A DNA stretch of 64,000 bases from Phoronis australis (Eukaryota; Phoronida; Phoronidae). The stretch is taken from assembly GCA_002633005.1 (NCBI GenBank), contig NMRA01000067.1, positions 501,025 to 565,024 on the forward strand, in the 5' to 3' direction. The translations under genes were made by a program, and so were the position numbers. The notes under the pieces were generated by a model that searched no databases, was not told the DNA's origin, and saw only the letters and a program-made list of their open reading frames with translations. This document shows positions 34,884 through 47,498 of the stretch, one piece after another; position 1 is the stretch's first letter, and the number at the start of each line of letters is the position of its first letter.

Positions 34884-36604
34884 TTATTTAATTCCAGGAA
34901 CCAATCAGTGACGTCGTATCATAATATCCATAATTCCGTTGTTGAACATATCAACAGAAACATCGAACACATAAAACGAAACATCGAGCATATAAAATGA
35001 AACATCGAACAAAAAACTAAGTTATCGAACATAAGTATTTTCATTATGGAATACAAATATTTTGACATCAAATGTACATACTATAAGATCAAATATAAAT
35101 ATAAGGTATCGAATACACATAATTACATCAAACCTAATTTTTGAACATTGAATTTTGCAACACATAACACGCCATAGGCAGCCAGCATTCCAACAGTTGT
35201 TTTACGAAACGCCTTCCGTCGCATAATATTCAGGTCACAACAGGAAAGGATTCGGGCAGTTTTGCAAACATTGCAAAACACGTGTGCGCTTTTACTGAAT
35301 TCCACCGCCAGTTTTCGCCTGCTAAGTACATTCCAGAATGCGTAATGTAAAGTTAGGATTGTGTGCCTAAACACGTAACACATTTGAATGCTCTTTTAAT
35401 ATCTATCAAAACTGACTTGCCGTAAGTTAACACAGGCGCTAACGATGACCCATCCATCATCTTTCAAATGCATTTCAAATAGGCAATGGCGCGTTATCGG
35501 AAATGCACGGTACAGTGTACATAATAAATGTGACGTCTGGTGGTTGTGCTTCCGAGTGCCTGCGACAATTGCACAGGGTTATTACTACGTTGTGCCGAAT
35601 TCTGTAGCAATCGGTTAAAATGGTTGTACCACAAATCACAACGAAAAGCAGTCAACATCAGTGTCTGACACCAAAGATTATGACGGATTCGAAGTAAATT
35701 AGCTTCTTTTGATTCTCCGCTTACAACACAAGTCAGTGTTAAATTTCAAAAAACGCAGTGTACCTGGTGCAACTGCTGTTCAAGCGTTGGCGACATCTTT
35801 TGGCTAATTGTGCAACGACAGCTCACCCGGAAAAAATCAGTAGCCTGATAGCGTGTCCAGCCAGTCTACAGGGTCTATGCAGAAGACAAAAAAAAATCGT
35901 TTGGAAACTTTCTGAATTTGGCGCAGTGAGTGTGCGCGTAGTCGTTTCGCGAGAAACTAATTAGTCCTTTAATGCTCACAATATCGGTCTCACTAATATC
36001 TTACTATGAAAAGATTCTTCTTTCGTTGCTAATTCAAGTCACAGGCAAGCCGGCCATTTTCGAGTTCGCAATTTTAGGATTTTCTTGAGTCCGGCGCCGC
36101 CACCGTTTCGATGCTAACGCAAATAAACTCTGCCACGTTAAGGAATATTACAAGTAAAGTTAAAACGATTTTATGGGAATAAAACATCTAGTTTTATTTT
36201 CGTCTTTTACCTTGCTAGACAGGCAGCTTTAGAGATAAATAAAAACAAGGCTTCACTTGACAAGACCCATTTATTTAAGTAAATGTTCCCCATGACAGTT
36301 TACAAAAAGAAAATGTCAACACAAGTTCGTGCACACAAACACCTTGAAACAAGAACACACCATGGAAAAATTCTCCAACTTGGTACAGTCTCTAGAATTT
36401 GGAACACAAACTTGCAAAAATTGAGTTTTCTTTTATATTCTGCAATTCGTACAAGCACCATATTGGCATTCATCATATTTCCCGAATTTCAGAAGCATTT
36501 TCAATCTATAGTGGGTAATTTTGTAGTTTTTCCGTGATTCTAGAATTTGGGACGGCCAATATACCTTTTTCTAGAATTTAGGACAAGCTCCGACCTAGAG
36601 CAAA
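34884..36604. other. intergenic region, likely promoter of the small gene
   Basis: No recognisable gene. The left 140 bp contain three imperfect 21-bp direct repeats at 34957-35018 (GAAACATCGAACACATAAAAC type), just upstream of the small gene and possibly part of its regulation. The rest is AT-rich unique sequence with no motif I know. Confidence 0.4.
34957..35018 (-). repeat. three 21-bp direct repeats
   Basis: GAAACATCGAACACATAAAAC, GAAACATCGAGCATATAAAAT and GAAACATCGAACAAAAAACT follow one another without spacing. Further relaxed ATCGAACAYA copies lie at 35026 and 35108. Confidence 0.75.
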
Positions 36605-37803
36605 AGATAACTATTTAAATTTTCTCCGTCAATGGAAATTGTACCGTGACCTTCTAAGAAATGCATTCGCTACCCTTCCCAAAGCCTCCACAGTTACGTT
36701 GACATGGTTCAAATTTTCAGGTTGGTTAAATAATTATATCTTGGTTATATACTCTTCACCAAATTTAAGACTAAGATCTATCCTTTGAACATTTCACATC
36801 AAATGGTCATAAAAATGGAATGCTTCACTGAAACTCGTATTCAGTCAAAAATGCCATACAATGGATACAGCATTTAACACTTACCTGTTCTCAAGACGAT
36901 ATAACTTACATATACAAAGTCTGGTGCAAACAAATATTCCTGATAATGTGATATTTATTGTGAGCAGGGCCCATAAGACGTTTTTGATATTGAGATCTTT
37001 GCAGGAGCTTTCAGATAGATATCTAATTATGTCAGAACCCATATTTGTAAATTTTGTCTTCTTAAAACTGAATATCTGAAACTTTCTTATACTCATTTAT
37101 GCCAAGCTGTAAAAACTAAAAAAGTCATGCAAGGTTTGGTGGTTCATTCAGTCTAACTAGAAGATCATGCAGTTCCAAAAATATAGTGATACACCAAAGG
37201 CACTCAGTGAAAAGTGTCCGATCTTGAGAAGTCTTGACTAGCAGATTACATTTTACAAATATGGTGATACATAAAGGACACAAAGCAAGAAGTGTTAAAC
37301 CTTGAGAAGTCTTGACTAGCAGATTATATTTTACAAATATGGTGATACATAAAGGACACAAAGCAAAAAGTGTCCATCTTGAGAAGTCTTGACTAGCAGA
37401 TTATATTTTACAAATATGGTGATACATAAAGGACACAAAGCAAAAAGTGTCCAACCTTGAGAAGTCTTGACTAGCAGATTATATTTTACAAATATGGTGA
37501 TACATAAAGCACACAAAGCAAAAAGTGTCAAATCTTGAGAAGTCTTGACTAGCACGTTATATTTTACAAATATGTATACACAAAGAACTTGTAACAAAAT
37601 GTGTCAAATCTTGAGCAGTTTTGACTAGCAGGTTTGTACTTTAAAAATACGATGATACATAAAGGACATGTAACAAAAAGTGTCAAATCTTGAAAGAACT
37701 GGAATACACAAGCAGACAACTGCCAACACTGTAACTCATATAATCTCTACATGACTTGACTGTGTAAAAAGTTGGTCCTCCTAAAATGAGTTTACACCCT
37801 CTA
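36605..37803. repeat. duplication, copy 1 (fucosidase 3' region)
   Basis: 1199 bp nearly identical to 37805-38924, with scattered substitutions and small indels plus one extra minisatellite unit here. Its right end still contains the last codons and stop of the fucosidase gene (GVNSF), cut off at an N. It is either a second haplotype placed in tandem or a very young partial duplication. Confidence 0.9.
37173..37696. repeat. 78-bp minisatellite, about 6.7 units
   Basis: The unit contains AAGTCTTGACTAGCAGATTA, then TTTACAAATATGGTGATACA and AAAGGACACAAAGCAAAAAG. Because 78 is divisible by three, the minus strand reads as a repeated 26-residue open frame (CPLCITIFVKYNLLVKTSQ), which is an artefact. 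Spacers are as long as repeats and there is no CRISPR-like structure. Confidence 0.9.
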
Positions 37804-38150
37804 NAGATAACTATTTAAATTTTCTCTGTCCTTGGAAATTGTACCGTGACCTTGTAAGAAATGCATTCGCTACCCTTACCAAAGCCTCCACAGTTACGTT
37901 GACATGGTTCAAATTTTCAGGTAGGTTAAATAATTATATCTTGGTTATATACTCTTCACCAAATTTAAGACTAAGATCTATCCTTTAACATTTCACATCA
38001 AATGGCCATAAAAATGGAATGCTTCACTGAAACTCGTATTCAGTCAAAAATGCCATACAATGGATACAGCATTTAACACTTACCTGTTCTCAAGACGATA
38101 TAACTATACAAAGTCTGGTGCAAACAAATATTCCTGATCATAATGTGATA

Positions 38151-38156
38151 TTTATT
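38151..38156 (-). promoter_or_regulatory. candidate fucosidase polyadenylation signal
   Basis: AATAAA on the minus strand about 750 nt after the stop. If used, the 78-bp minisatellite would be part of the 3' UTR. The same hexamer occurs in the duplicated copy near 36955. Confidence 0.4.
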
Positions 38157-38370
38157 GTGAGCAGGGCCCATAAGAGGTTTTTGATATTGAGATCTTTGCA
38201 GGAGCTTTCAGATAGATATCTAATTATGTCAGAACCCATATTTGTAAATTTTGTCTTCTTAAAACTGAATATCTGAAACTTTCTTATACTCATTTATGCC
38301 AAGCTGTAAAAACTAAAAAAAGTCATGCAAGGTTTGGTGGTTCATTCAGTCTAACTAGAAGATCATGCAG

Positions 38371-38817
38371 TTCCAAAAATATAGTGATACACCAAAGGCA
38401 CTCAGTGAAAAGTGTCCAATCTTGAGAAGTCTTGACTAGCAGATTACATTTTACAAATATGGTGATACATAAAGGACACAAAGCAAGAAGTGTTAAACCT
38501 TGAGAAGTCTTGACTAGCAGAATATATTTTACAAATATGGTGATACATAAAGGACACAAAGCAAAAAGTGTCCAACCTTGAGAAGTCTTGACTAGCAGAT
38601 TATATTTTACAAATATGGTGATACATAAAGGACACAAAGCAAAAAGTGTCAAATCTTGAGAAGTCTTGACTAGCACGTTATATTTTACAAATATGTATAC
38701 ACAAAGAACTTGTAACAAAATGTGTCAAATCTTGAGTAGTTTTGACTAGCAGGTTTGTACTTTAAAAATACGATGATACATAAAGGACATGTAACAAAAA
38801 GTGTCAAATCTTGAAAG
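38371..38817. repeat. 78-bp minisatellite, about 5.7 units
   Basis: Second array, with the same unit order and variants as the first but one central unit fewer. The terminal variant units (TATGTATACACAAAGAACTT and the AGCAGGTTTGTACTTTAAA type) occur in both arrays, showing that they are copies of one locus. Confidence 0.9.
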
Positions 38818-38901
38818 AACTGGAATACACAAGCAGACAACTGCCAACACTGTAACTCATATAATCTCTACATGACTTGACTGTGTAAAAAGTTGGTCCT
38901 C

Positions 38902-41900
38902 CTAAAATGAGTTTACACCCTCTACTTTAAACACCCAGGCCCACTTGCACGGCATGAGATCATACGGTATGTCTGGAACATTGATCATAAGTTGGCCACT
39001 AGGTGTCTTCTTCCATGTCATTGGCCCGTAACCCAGCAAGGTCACTTTGACATCATCATTAGGGATTACAGCACCTAGCAACAGTTGATTTTTGGCTGGC
39101 CACTTGAGAGAGATTGCGTAAACATCATAGCCCGAGGTCTGAGACTTTTTGGCAGTGTACCTAAAATTATCAATGTAAGCGTTTGAGATAACTTAGGTGT
39201 AATTTTTAAATTATTCTATGTCATTCTTCTCTACCAATCTTAACTTTCGACACATTACTGGTCAAAGAATAATTGTGCTATTGCCATGCACAGGACTTGA
39301 ATGATTCACAGCTGACCTTCAGCCAGAGCCCAAGCCAGGGCTTCCTTCCATCTAGATCTACCACAAATGTTTGGTCACAGTATCATTTTTATTTTGCCCT
39401 TATGCTGGAGTCGGACAGATTTACAACTGACCTTCAGGCAGAGCCCAAGTCAGTAATCCCTTCCTTCCAGACATCTTTGGTCACAGTATCATTGTGATGT
39501 TGCCCCTTAAACTGGAGTAGAAAAATTTACAACTGACCTTCAGTCAGAGCCCAAGTCATTAATCCCTTCCCTCTTGACTTACCATATATCTTTGGTCACG
39601 GTATCATTCTGATGTTGCCATGGTATGCTGGAGTAGATAGCTTCTCCATTGACTTTCAGCCAAGACCCCATGTCACGGAGACGCGACTCGAAGATAAGGG
39701 GTATGGTGCCTTCTTTAGTAGGACCTACATTGAGCAAAAGGTTCCCTCCACAACTGAAATGTGAGACAATACACCACAGAATGACGTCGTCTATCTGCTG
39801 AATATCAACTGCATGTTATCATTACAATTCTTCCACAATGTGAACGTTGGCCCCAATGTCCTTGCCAAGACTTCAACAGTAACTTGACTAGCTGTACATG
39901 TTGCCAACAATTCTTCATTTGTTAAGACTAGTTCAGAAATTAATCACCAGGTAGTGCTGTGTACAAAATATCATGTTATGAATAGGTCAATTCAACCATG
40001 CAACAAGCTTAAATACAGGCGGATTGAACAATGATGAAAAAATCTTGTTCTTTATAGCTCCATGAAATTGAAATCATCCACTAAAATTTGACAAAATCAT
40101 ACACCAGACAGACAGCCTATTGTGGCTACCAGGGGAGTTAATCTCTTCAAGGACTCCTCACCTGACAGTACTGGCCAGAGAGCTCAGTATATCTTCCATA
40201 CTGAGCAGGTCACTCAACACTGCATTGCGCCTGTACCCCCACGAACTTCGGTCAATTGTCATGGCATTCTCCCACTTGTGGTTCACCTTCTTCCCTAAGG
40301 AACAGACAAACAGTAGTGTGATTAGTGAGTACAAACTCAGCACAGTCATTGGAGCAACTTTGACAAACAATGTGACATGGCCTAGATGGAATCTCATGAA
40401 ATCCTGGGACTGCAACTAACATATTACCACTGCCTTGAACAAGTTATCATACACTCACGCAGTCTGGGCATTTTACAAACATACAGCACACGCCAAAGTA
40501 TTCAGACAAAATGACCCAGAATTGCCCGTCATAACCACTAGGCATGAGAAATGGAATTCAATGCCAGAGTAGCCTTTTCTCAATGCTTGAGAATGAAAGG
40601 AAATTAACAGGAAAGTTAGTAAGGTGGCTAAACAATTCTGTATTAATTACAAATTTGATGTCACAACAGCCATTACCAGTCATTTTTGCTGAACACAACT
40701 GGTCATCATGATGGAAAATGGTCTGATTACTTTTGCTTTGTACTGTAGTTATTTCTGGACTGTTGCCGGAACTACTTTTATTGAATTAGTGGGCGGATTG
40801 ATCGGAATTTTCTAAGTTTGATACAGTCAGGACTTTCAAACATCCAAATAGGTTTGCTGGCTACTCTGGTCACGAACTTGTGTTACAATCGCTTCCCTTA
40901 AACTTGCATGAGGTAGACAAGTAATTACCAAAATATGCTAACCTACCATTATCAACAACTCACTTAGCACGGTACAATACATAGGTACACACAGGTCATG
41001 CATATAAGATGTGACGCTCAGGAGGGCCACTTTCTCAAAGACAGCTTGCATAAGAACCAGTGCCTGTTCGGATTTACTACCCACGAAATGGTTCACATTT
41101 GCGGTAACAAACTACAGGGCCGTTTTGCAACAAACTCGTCAAAAGGTATCATGCAGATCATACCTTGGTTCTAGCTCTTATGTTTTCAAAAACTCACGCT
41201 TCTAAGATCTGTCCAATGAGTTATGAAACAAACCCACCGAGAGCACTGGTTGTGGTGAAAACTTAAGGTATAGGGTGAATTTTCATTGATGCCCTATGCA
41301 AAAGGATTTCTTCATACAATACCACAATTTCTACTACCCCCCCCCCCCNTAAACTTGCCTCCTTCTTATCAAACTACTATCTCACCTGGATTGTACCTGT
41401 CAGCACAGTTGAAGAAGCTACCGTGCTTACAGGCTGTTCCCAACCCCCACCGATCGTTGACGACTACCGTATCCTTCACTGGGCTGTGGTGAAAATATAA
41501 AAATATAGCACAGAAATGTTACCCAGAGATCTCCTATATAAGCAAGATTACTGGTTTTTCAAAATTTCTCAAAACAGTTTGGCGAGAACATAACACTTTT
41601 AAGTCATCATGTACAAACTAGTAATTCCATCTAGTGTTCAGTTGTTCAGTCACAGAACCAGCTTTTCCAGCCATATTGCTTTAGCGCATGAAATTAGGAT
41701 AAAAAGTCCCCCCATCTCACCGTGGCCTCAAGCAGGTAAGCCAGATATGACTGCGAAACTAAGTAAGGAACCAAGTTGAGACATGCAATTTTCTTATGGA
41801 AGTGGTCTAAATCAAAAGTAGTTTTGACTGATGTTAACTTTTTACTTCTTTGAAAAAATCAAGACCAGAAACCAAAGCCAAGAATCATTTCAAAAAGCCA

Positions 41901-44900
41901 TGCACATGAGCTACATGACTACAAATAGAGATTCACTTACCATCAAAAAATACCAAGCCAGATATTTGTATGTTATTTTAACATTGAATACCAAATATGG
42001 CATCACATAAATAAGTATGAAATTTTAATTTCATTATTTTATGACTACAGAAATACATCACAATTCATTACCTAAGTGGTTTAACATAGTAGTCAACACT
42101 GTGTATTGCAGACAGCTTACCTGTCACTGAATAGCCAAGCTAGGAACTGTGTGGAGTTCCAGTATTCAGGAGGTGCAGGGTCGCCATCGGACCAGATGAG
42201 GTCAGGTCGGTAGTTCTGGACTAACTCATACAACTCTGGCAGAGCCTTCACCTGTATAAAGACAATGAATAACGACGTGGTTTACAACTTGGAGAAAAGA
42301 TCTATGATTCAGTGCTTGACACAGGTGAAAATGTCAACTCAAAAATACAAGTGACAGCATATTCTGCACTCGTATTTCCCAATTTGTACTCGTACAAAGT
42401 GATGACAAAAAAATAAAAAAAACACCGAACATCTGCTCTGCACCTGTTTGAATAATACCAGTATTTTACTTTTTCTACTCATACAAGTACTTGTTTATGT
42501 CGATTCCTGTAATTTTAAATCTACAACCTCTAGCACAGACTGGAAAAGATCCTTAACCTAAAATTGAGAGCAGATGAGATCCCTAAAATGACCATTCATC
42601 AAATTACCAATTACACAGCACATGAAGCAACAAAAATATCCTAACACTAATAAACACCAAACCACAACTTATAAACATTTAAAGCTCAAACAGGGAAACA
42701 CAGTTCATGATAAACACATACTGCAAGTTCTTTATTGGTGCCAATAAACTGTAACTAAAGATAAAATAAGTTTGAAGTGGTTTATAAGCAGCTGCTCCAC
42801 CTGGTGGCAGACTAGGTTTGGAGAGATGACCAGGCATTATTCCCAATAGCAATTTACACGTACCAGACAAAGTTGCCACTCGGTATTCAAAAGCATTCTA
42901 GCAACAAAGTACCTGTATCAGTATCTTAGCGAGTGACTTATTGTCTACAGCAAGGAAAACCACTAATGAATACGGATATCATTGTTATTTCCACACAGCA
43001 AGCAAGTTCAATTCAAAAGGCAACAAAAGTTGCTTCAATGCTTGGTAGCATCTTGAGCATCAAGATCTTGTCTTATAGAAGACACTTGCACACCCAGAGG
43101 ATGAGAGTGTACCTTGATTTTAAACACTTATTTTTTTTGTAAACTCACATCTCAGTGATTTTACTGGGAAGTTTGATCCAATGTTTTAATTAAAAAAACA
43201 TTACCACTCGCACAGGTATAGATGGCATATAGCCATAACGCTAGATGGCGCACATTCTTCGCAAGCTTGGCCGCACCCGTGACAACGTTCTATCAAACCT
43301 TTAAGGCAGTTTAAGGTCTGTTCTAAGTTCCTTCACAAGTATTTTATTGATTAGCTCCTTGTAGTTCACTGTTTACTTATGACTGTTATTTCTGTAGTAG
43401 ACTGGCCTCATTCTGTTACAATAATGGCGTTGAACCAGAAATAACACAAGTGTTTATTTATCTTTAATTTCCTTTCAAGCATATCCAGATTCGGTTCATG
43501 TACCGTTAATTCTTCACCTGTTTCGCACAAAATTAATTGCCAAACTGGTCATTTTTTGATTTTTTCAAAGGCTGAATGTGATGTAACAGATGTTGAAAAA
43601 TGTTACCAAGAGTTGTTTTACCACAGTTGTACAGGACATACTATGTCATAAGTTAAATGGTATTTTCTTAATGCTCATTTTTGTTGATAAATGTGACAAC
43701 CTGAATTTCCGTCTGCCAGCCACGCTGTGCACAAAACTAGTTTAATTCATCATTTACGTAAATACTACACAATAACATTAACACCAACTTAGCAATAGTT
43801 ACCATAGTCACTCTCTACTTGTTACACAAAACACTACATGTGAGCCTCACATAACACGATTGTATCAGTGTTATAATCTAGAAAATGCACCATCAAACTA
43901 AATCACATGAAAATGTTTCACACGGGCACGAGCATGCGCTTTCGTCATGCATAGTGCGTGTGCCTGTGTTCACAGCAAGTAATGTGCCTACACACAAGAA
44001 ACCCGTCTGCACCTACACGTGAAACTCAGGGGCGTGAGCCAATATATCAGAAACAATTGAGTAAATAATTTTCTTTAATTGCAAATAGGCACAACGACCT
44101 AAATATGAACATATGAAGTCGTAGAGACAATTCTGCGTATAGTGTCAGAACTCACCCTTGGGTACTCCTGAGTGACAAACTTGGTAGCTCTTTCTTGGTC
44201 AAAGATTGGATTGAACCACTCATAGAGTGAATGGTAGAGTCCCACATGGATGTCAGTCTTGTTACGCAGAGCTCCCACTAAGTCACCTAATACAAGAACA
44301 AAACAATCACAACAGAGGTGCAATAAGTGATTCTGTACAATTAAATTCTTGCTGCTCATAAGGCAAACTCACTGAAAAGACGTAAAGTTCAAGAAATTTA
44401 ATGTATTCAAAAATGACCCACCGCAATGGTGAGAAATAATCCAATAAATCAATCAATCAATTGGTTTCCCTTTCGTACTATTCCAAATTAACTTACTAGC
44501 TATATGTTTTGTTCAACAGTAAATGTAATAATAGTTTTTTCCACATTTCACTACTTGGTGTATCAAGGGTTTACCTACTCAAGCTGTCAAGTGGCTCTAC
44601 CTGGTGTCAAGATTATGACTAACACACAGATGTAGCCCATTGCATGTTTTGACGTTTTGCCGTAAATTCCAAAGACTAGACAAACATTAACTCCAAAACT
44701 AGTTATGTCATTCTCGTTCGGTGCACTTACAAGACAACCCTTCAACTTTTGAACTTTAATTATAGGGAATATTTCTAGTCATCCAACATGCAGAAACTTA
44801 ATATTTGTTCAACTGTATGGGCAGCGCACCATAGGGGGCTGGGCCCTGGGGGGCTATAACTCCCCTCCCCCCACTTATTTCAGTGCCGCACCGCCCATGA

Positions 44901-47037
44901 GCAGTCAGGTAAAGACTATCAATTTGCAATTTACAAAATGTTTAATCAAAACATATATTACCAATTGTAAAAATAGAATAAAACTGAAAACATTTTCACC
45001 ATAGATTTTGTTACTGTATTATAAGTGTCAGAACTTGTCAATGTGTTGTATATTCACTGAGTATAAAAATGTGTGACAGTAATTCATACACCAAACATTC
45101 ATCAATATAGGTGGATCCAGGGAGGTCAAGGGGTTCCGCACCCCCCTTTCCCTTGATTTTACTGATGTCAAATCTAAAACTTTTAAAGTGTTGACTTGAA
45201 CATCTCTTATTAAAAAAGCCCTTGATCTGACCCCAGCTTTTAAATAATAAAATAAAAATCCTGGTCCTTCTCTGATAAAATACATATTGAGCCTGATCAT
45301 TACCAATATGAGAGAGCTTACCAACCAGATCCCTATGTGGTCCAACGTCCATTGCATTCCAGTTAAAGGAACGTTTAGACGGCCACAGCGTAAAACCTTC
45401 ATGGTGTTTTGTGGTGAGAACCACATATCTGTCAAGTAGAAAAAAGAACAATGCAGATTTACTAATGTAAGAGCAATATGTCACTAGATATCTAATTAGA
45501 GCTTTATTTAATTCTTGGGAATTGCAGCATTGTCACCTACGGACTGCTCCTCACACTATCAGTCGGGTCAAATGCTTTTCCCTCTGACTGGTGGTGACAG
45601 AAAAGGTCATGCAACCCCCAAGGCAAGACTTGTGGAAACAGACACAAGTCCGAGCCCAGTGGATTTTGATAATTACACTGATGCCCATTATTCAGTGGAG
45701 AAAATGGATTCTCAAAATGCAGTCACTGACCCCAGTAAACTATTACCTGGCCTGTCAAGGCAGTGTTGTAAATTTGAGAGTAAAGAGATGGTCCTAAGTC
45801 AGATTTGACAAGCAACATCTTCGGTTGCAGTTGCTAGTCATGCTTTCAAGCAGACTTAAATACTTGAGGCTAAAAATTGGCTTTAAGCTAGACTTTTAAA
45901 GAGTCAAAAAGTTATTTGATTGAGGCCACGGTACAAATACGCCTACTTAGTAGGGGCTGATCTCAAGTTTAAAATCTATTGTTGTAGACCTTCTTCCGAT
46001 GAAATATATGAGCTTCTGTTGGATAGTTGAATGTTGGCACGCTTGCCGGTTTTATCGGGGTTGGTGGTATGATTCCCGGGTCGGGTAATTTCGACTATTA
46101 CTACAATTGGCGTAGTTGGCAAACAGATGATATAGCGAGGAAGCACTCACAACTCAGGGTGAAATTCGTGTAGATTTAGAGCACAAGGAGAGCGTTGCTC
46201 CGCTGAGGGCTAATTCCAGGACACAGGGTGGTTATTATTCATGAGGGCAAATCCCAGGCTGCTGCCGGGGTGTTGCTGGGATATGCAGTCAGAAGCCACG
46301 CCTGTTCCGTAAGAAAAAAGGAATGTCGTAGATGTGCTTACGATGAATCATATGAGCCTCTGTTAGCTACTCGCTAACGGGCAATTGCCTATTAGCTGGT
46401 TAGCATGGTGCCAGTTTTATCGGGGTTGCTGGTTCTTCCATTCCCGGATCAGTTAATCTCAGCTGTTACTACAATACACAGCAACTTATTGCTTCAACGC
46501 AAGAATACTATATAAGCATGTAGCATAGATCAGGGTAGAGATCAGTAATGCCAGAACCTAGTAAAAAGCATGACATTAGACATTGCGAGAATACGTAAGA
46601 TATTGCCGCATATTTTGAGAACATGCTACTTTGGCTAGATTTTACCGACGTCCTAGTGTTACTGAAACCCATCAAGCTTTATACCTTGCCCCTGCTGCTT
46701 GGAATATCTCTGCCCAGTAGGTGGGGTCGAAGAACTCGGCAGTGAACTGCGGTGCAAAGTCGGGGTACGTGAAGTCTGGTCTGTAGTTACCCTTCATGAA
46801 ATCAACCACATCTTGTTTCTTCTCAAGTTTCCAATATTCCCAGAACCACTCGCTACGGAAACTAGGCACCGAAAACACACCCCAGTGCAGAAAAATGCCA
46901 ATCTTAGCCTCGTCGTACCAGGGTGGCAACGGCCTAGAATCTAAATCATCCCAGTTTGGTTTGTAACGTCTGCTCTGGACACCAGCGAGAAAAGCAAAAG
47001 CAAGCAGAAATATCGCACCAAGATGAAGCGTCAACAT
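38902..47037 (-). CDS. FUCA: alpha-L-fucosidase, GH29 (8 exons)
   Basis: Hydrolyses terminal alpha-L-fucose from glycoproteins and glycolipids in lysosomes or outside the cell. Exons: 47037-46685, 45428-45322, 44286-44156, 42251-42121, 41483-41386, 40294-40162, 39753-39583 and 39160-38902. All are GT-AG, and phases chain to 1383 nt, or 460 aa (human FUCA1 466, FUCA2 467). The N-terminal signal peptide [19 protein letters not shown] is followed by [22 protein letters not shown]29 marks are [40 protein letters not shown] with the nucleophile at about Asp219, [19 protein letters not shown] with the probable acid/base at about Glu282, and [16 protein letters not shown]-terminal beta domain ends KVEGVNSF. 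Whether it is orthologous to FUCA1 or FUCA2 cannot be told. Intron 7 holds decayed copies of part of exon 7, and the last codons are duplicated at 37780. Confidence 0.95.
39275..39582 (-). repeat. decayed tandem copies of the 3' part of fucosidase exon 7
   Basis: Intron 7 repeats the end of exon 7 with its flank at a period of about 106-115 bp. The phrase TTGGTCACRGTATCATT occurs at 39371, 39477 and, in the exon itself, 39592. A matching upstream part, GACCTTCAGNCAGAGCCCAA, stands for the exon's GACTTTCAGCCAAGACCCC. A partial third copy starts near 39278. The copies carry stops when read in the exon's frame, so they are non-coding. Confidence 0.75.
44816..44899. mobile_element. short palindromic repeat family C, inverted copy
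   Basis: Reads TATGGGCAGCGCACCATAGG, then GGGGGGCTATAACTCCCC, and ends TTTCAGTGCCGCACCGCCCAT. It is the reverse complement of the units at 26060-26196. It lies in fucosidase intron 2. Confidence 0.65.
45108..45150. mobile_element. MITE family B fragment
   Basis: TAGGTGGATCCAGGGAGG followed by GGGGTTCCGCACCCCCCT is the terminal signature of family B. Only one end is clear. It lies in fucosidase intron 2. Confidence 0.4.
45998..46480. repeat. imperfect direct duplication in fucosidase intron 1
   Basis: About 130 bp at 45998-46130 recur at 46338-46480. Shared phrases are CGATGAA, ATATGAGCYTCTGTT, GCCRGTTTTATCGGGGTTG, ATTCCCGG and CTRTTACTACAAT. The copies are diverged, so this is an old duplication or two insertions of one element. 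Between them is unique sequence of unknown nature. Confidence 0.6.
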
Positions 47038-47498
47038 GTTTGCCTTATTTGAGCGGACTACTGGAAGGCGGACAATGACTGCTCACATGCGAAAAACGTG
47101 CAAATGGAGAACCCAACGTACTAAACAAACCCAATCACACTAAGCGATCTTTTCTTTTGTTGGAAGTTAGATAACAGTCACAAACAATGTCACATGACAA
47201 TCCTGGTCACAGCACCTCCTGGCGGATGATAGCGAAAATCCGCGTCCGAACAGAAGGCAAAGATTTATGGAAATAAGTCCTTGTAATCCCAAATTTAAAA
47301 AAGGGTTACGCAAGCACACTGAGCTCAGTAAACAAGCAGTTGATTTTGGGTAGAAATTTCCGGTTAACTTGCGATTATTATAAACTAAAAATCAGATTCC
47401 TTGAAATTGTACTTCATGAAGCCACCTTTAATTTACACATAGTATATTTACGTCTGCTGATGCTTGGGATAACCACTATCCCACAATCCCTTGTGAAT

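Larger units (their letters stand above)
37805..38924. repeat. duplication, copy 2 (adjoins the fucosidase gene)
   Basis: The copy directly continuous with the fucosidase terminal exon. It serves as the 3' UTR and includes a minus-strand AATAAA at 38151-38156. It is about 79 bp shorter than copy 1, which equals one minisatellite unit. Confidence 0.9.

Noticed and set aside
37173-37696. Possible CRISPR array
   Set aside because: The regular 78-bp units are repeated as wholes, without unique spacers, in an animal genome.
38323-38718. 131-codon open frame with 26-residue repeats, minus strand, and its partner at 37125-37597
   Set aside because: It is the translation of the 78-bp minisatellite, which is divisible by three. 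No start context or homology, and it lies in a likely 3' UTR.
45038-45484. 148-codon minus-strand open frame as a separate gene
   Set aside because: It is fucosidase exon 2 read through into both introns. Splice sites at 45428 and 45322 define the real exon.
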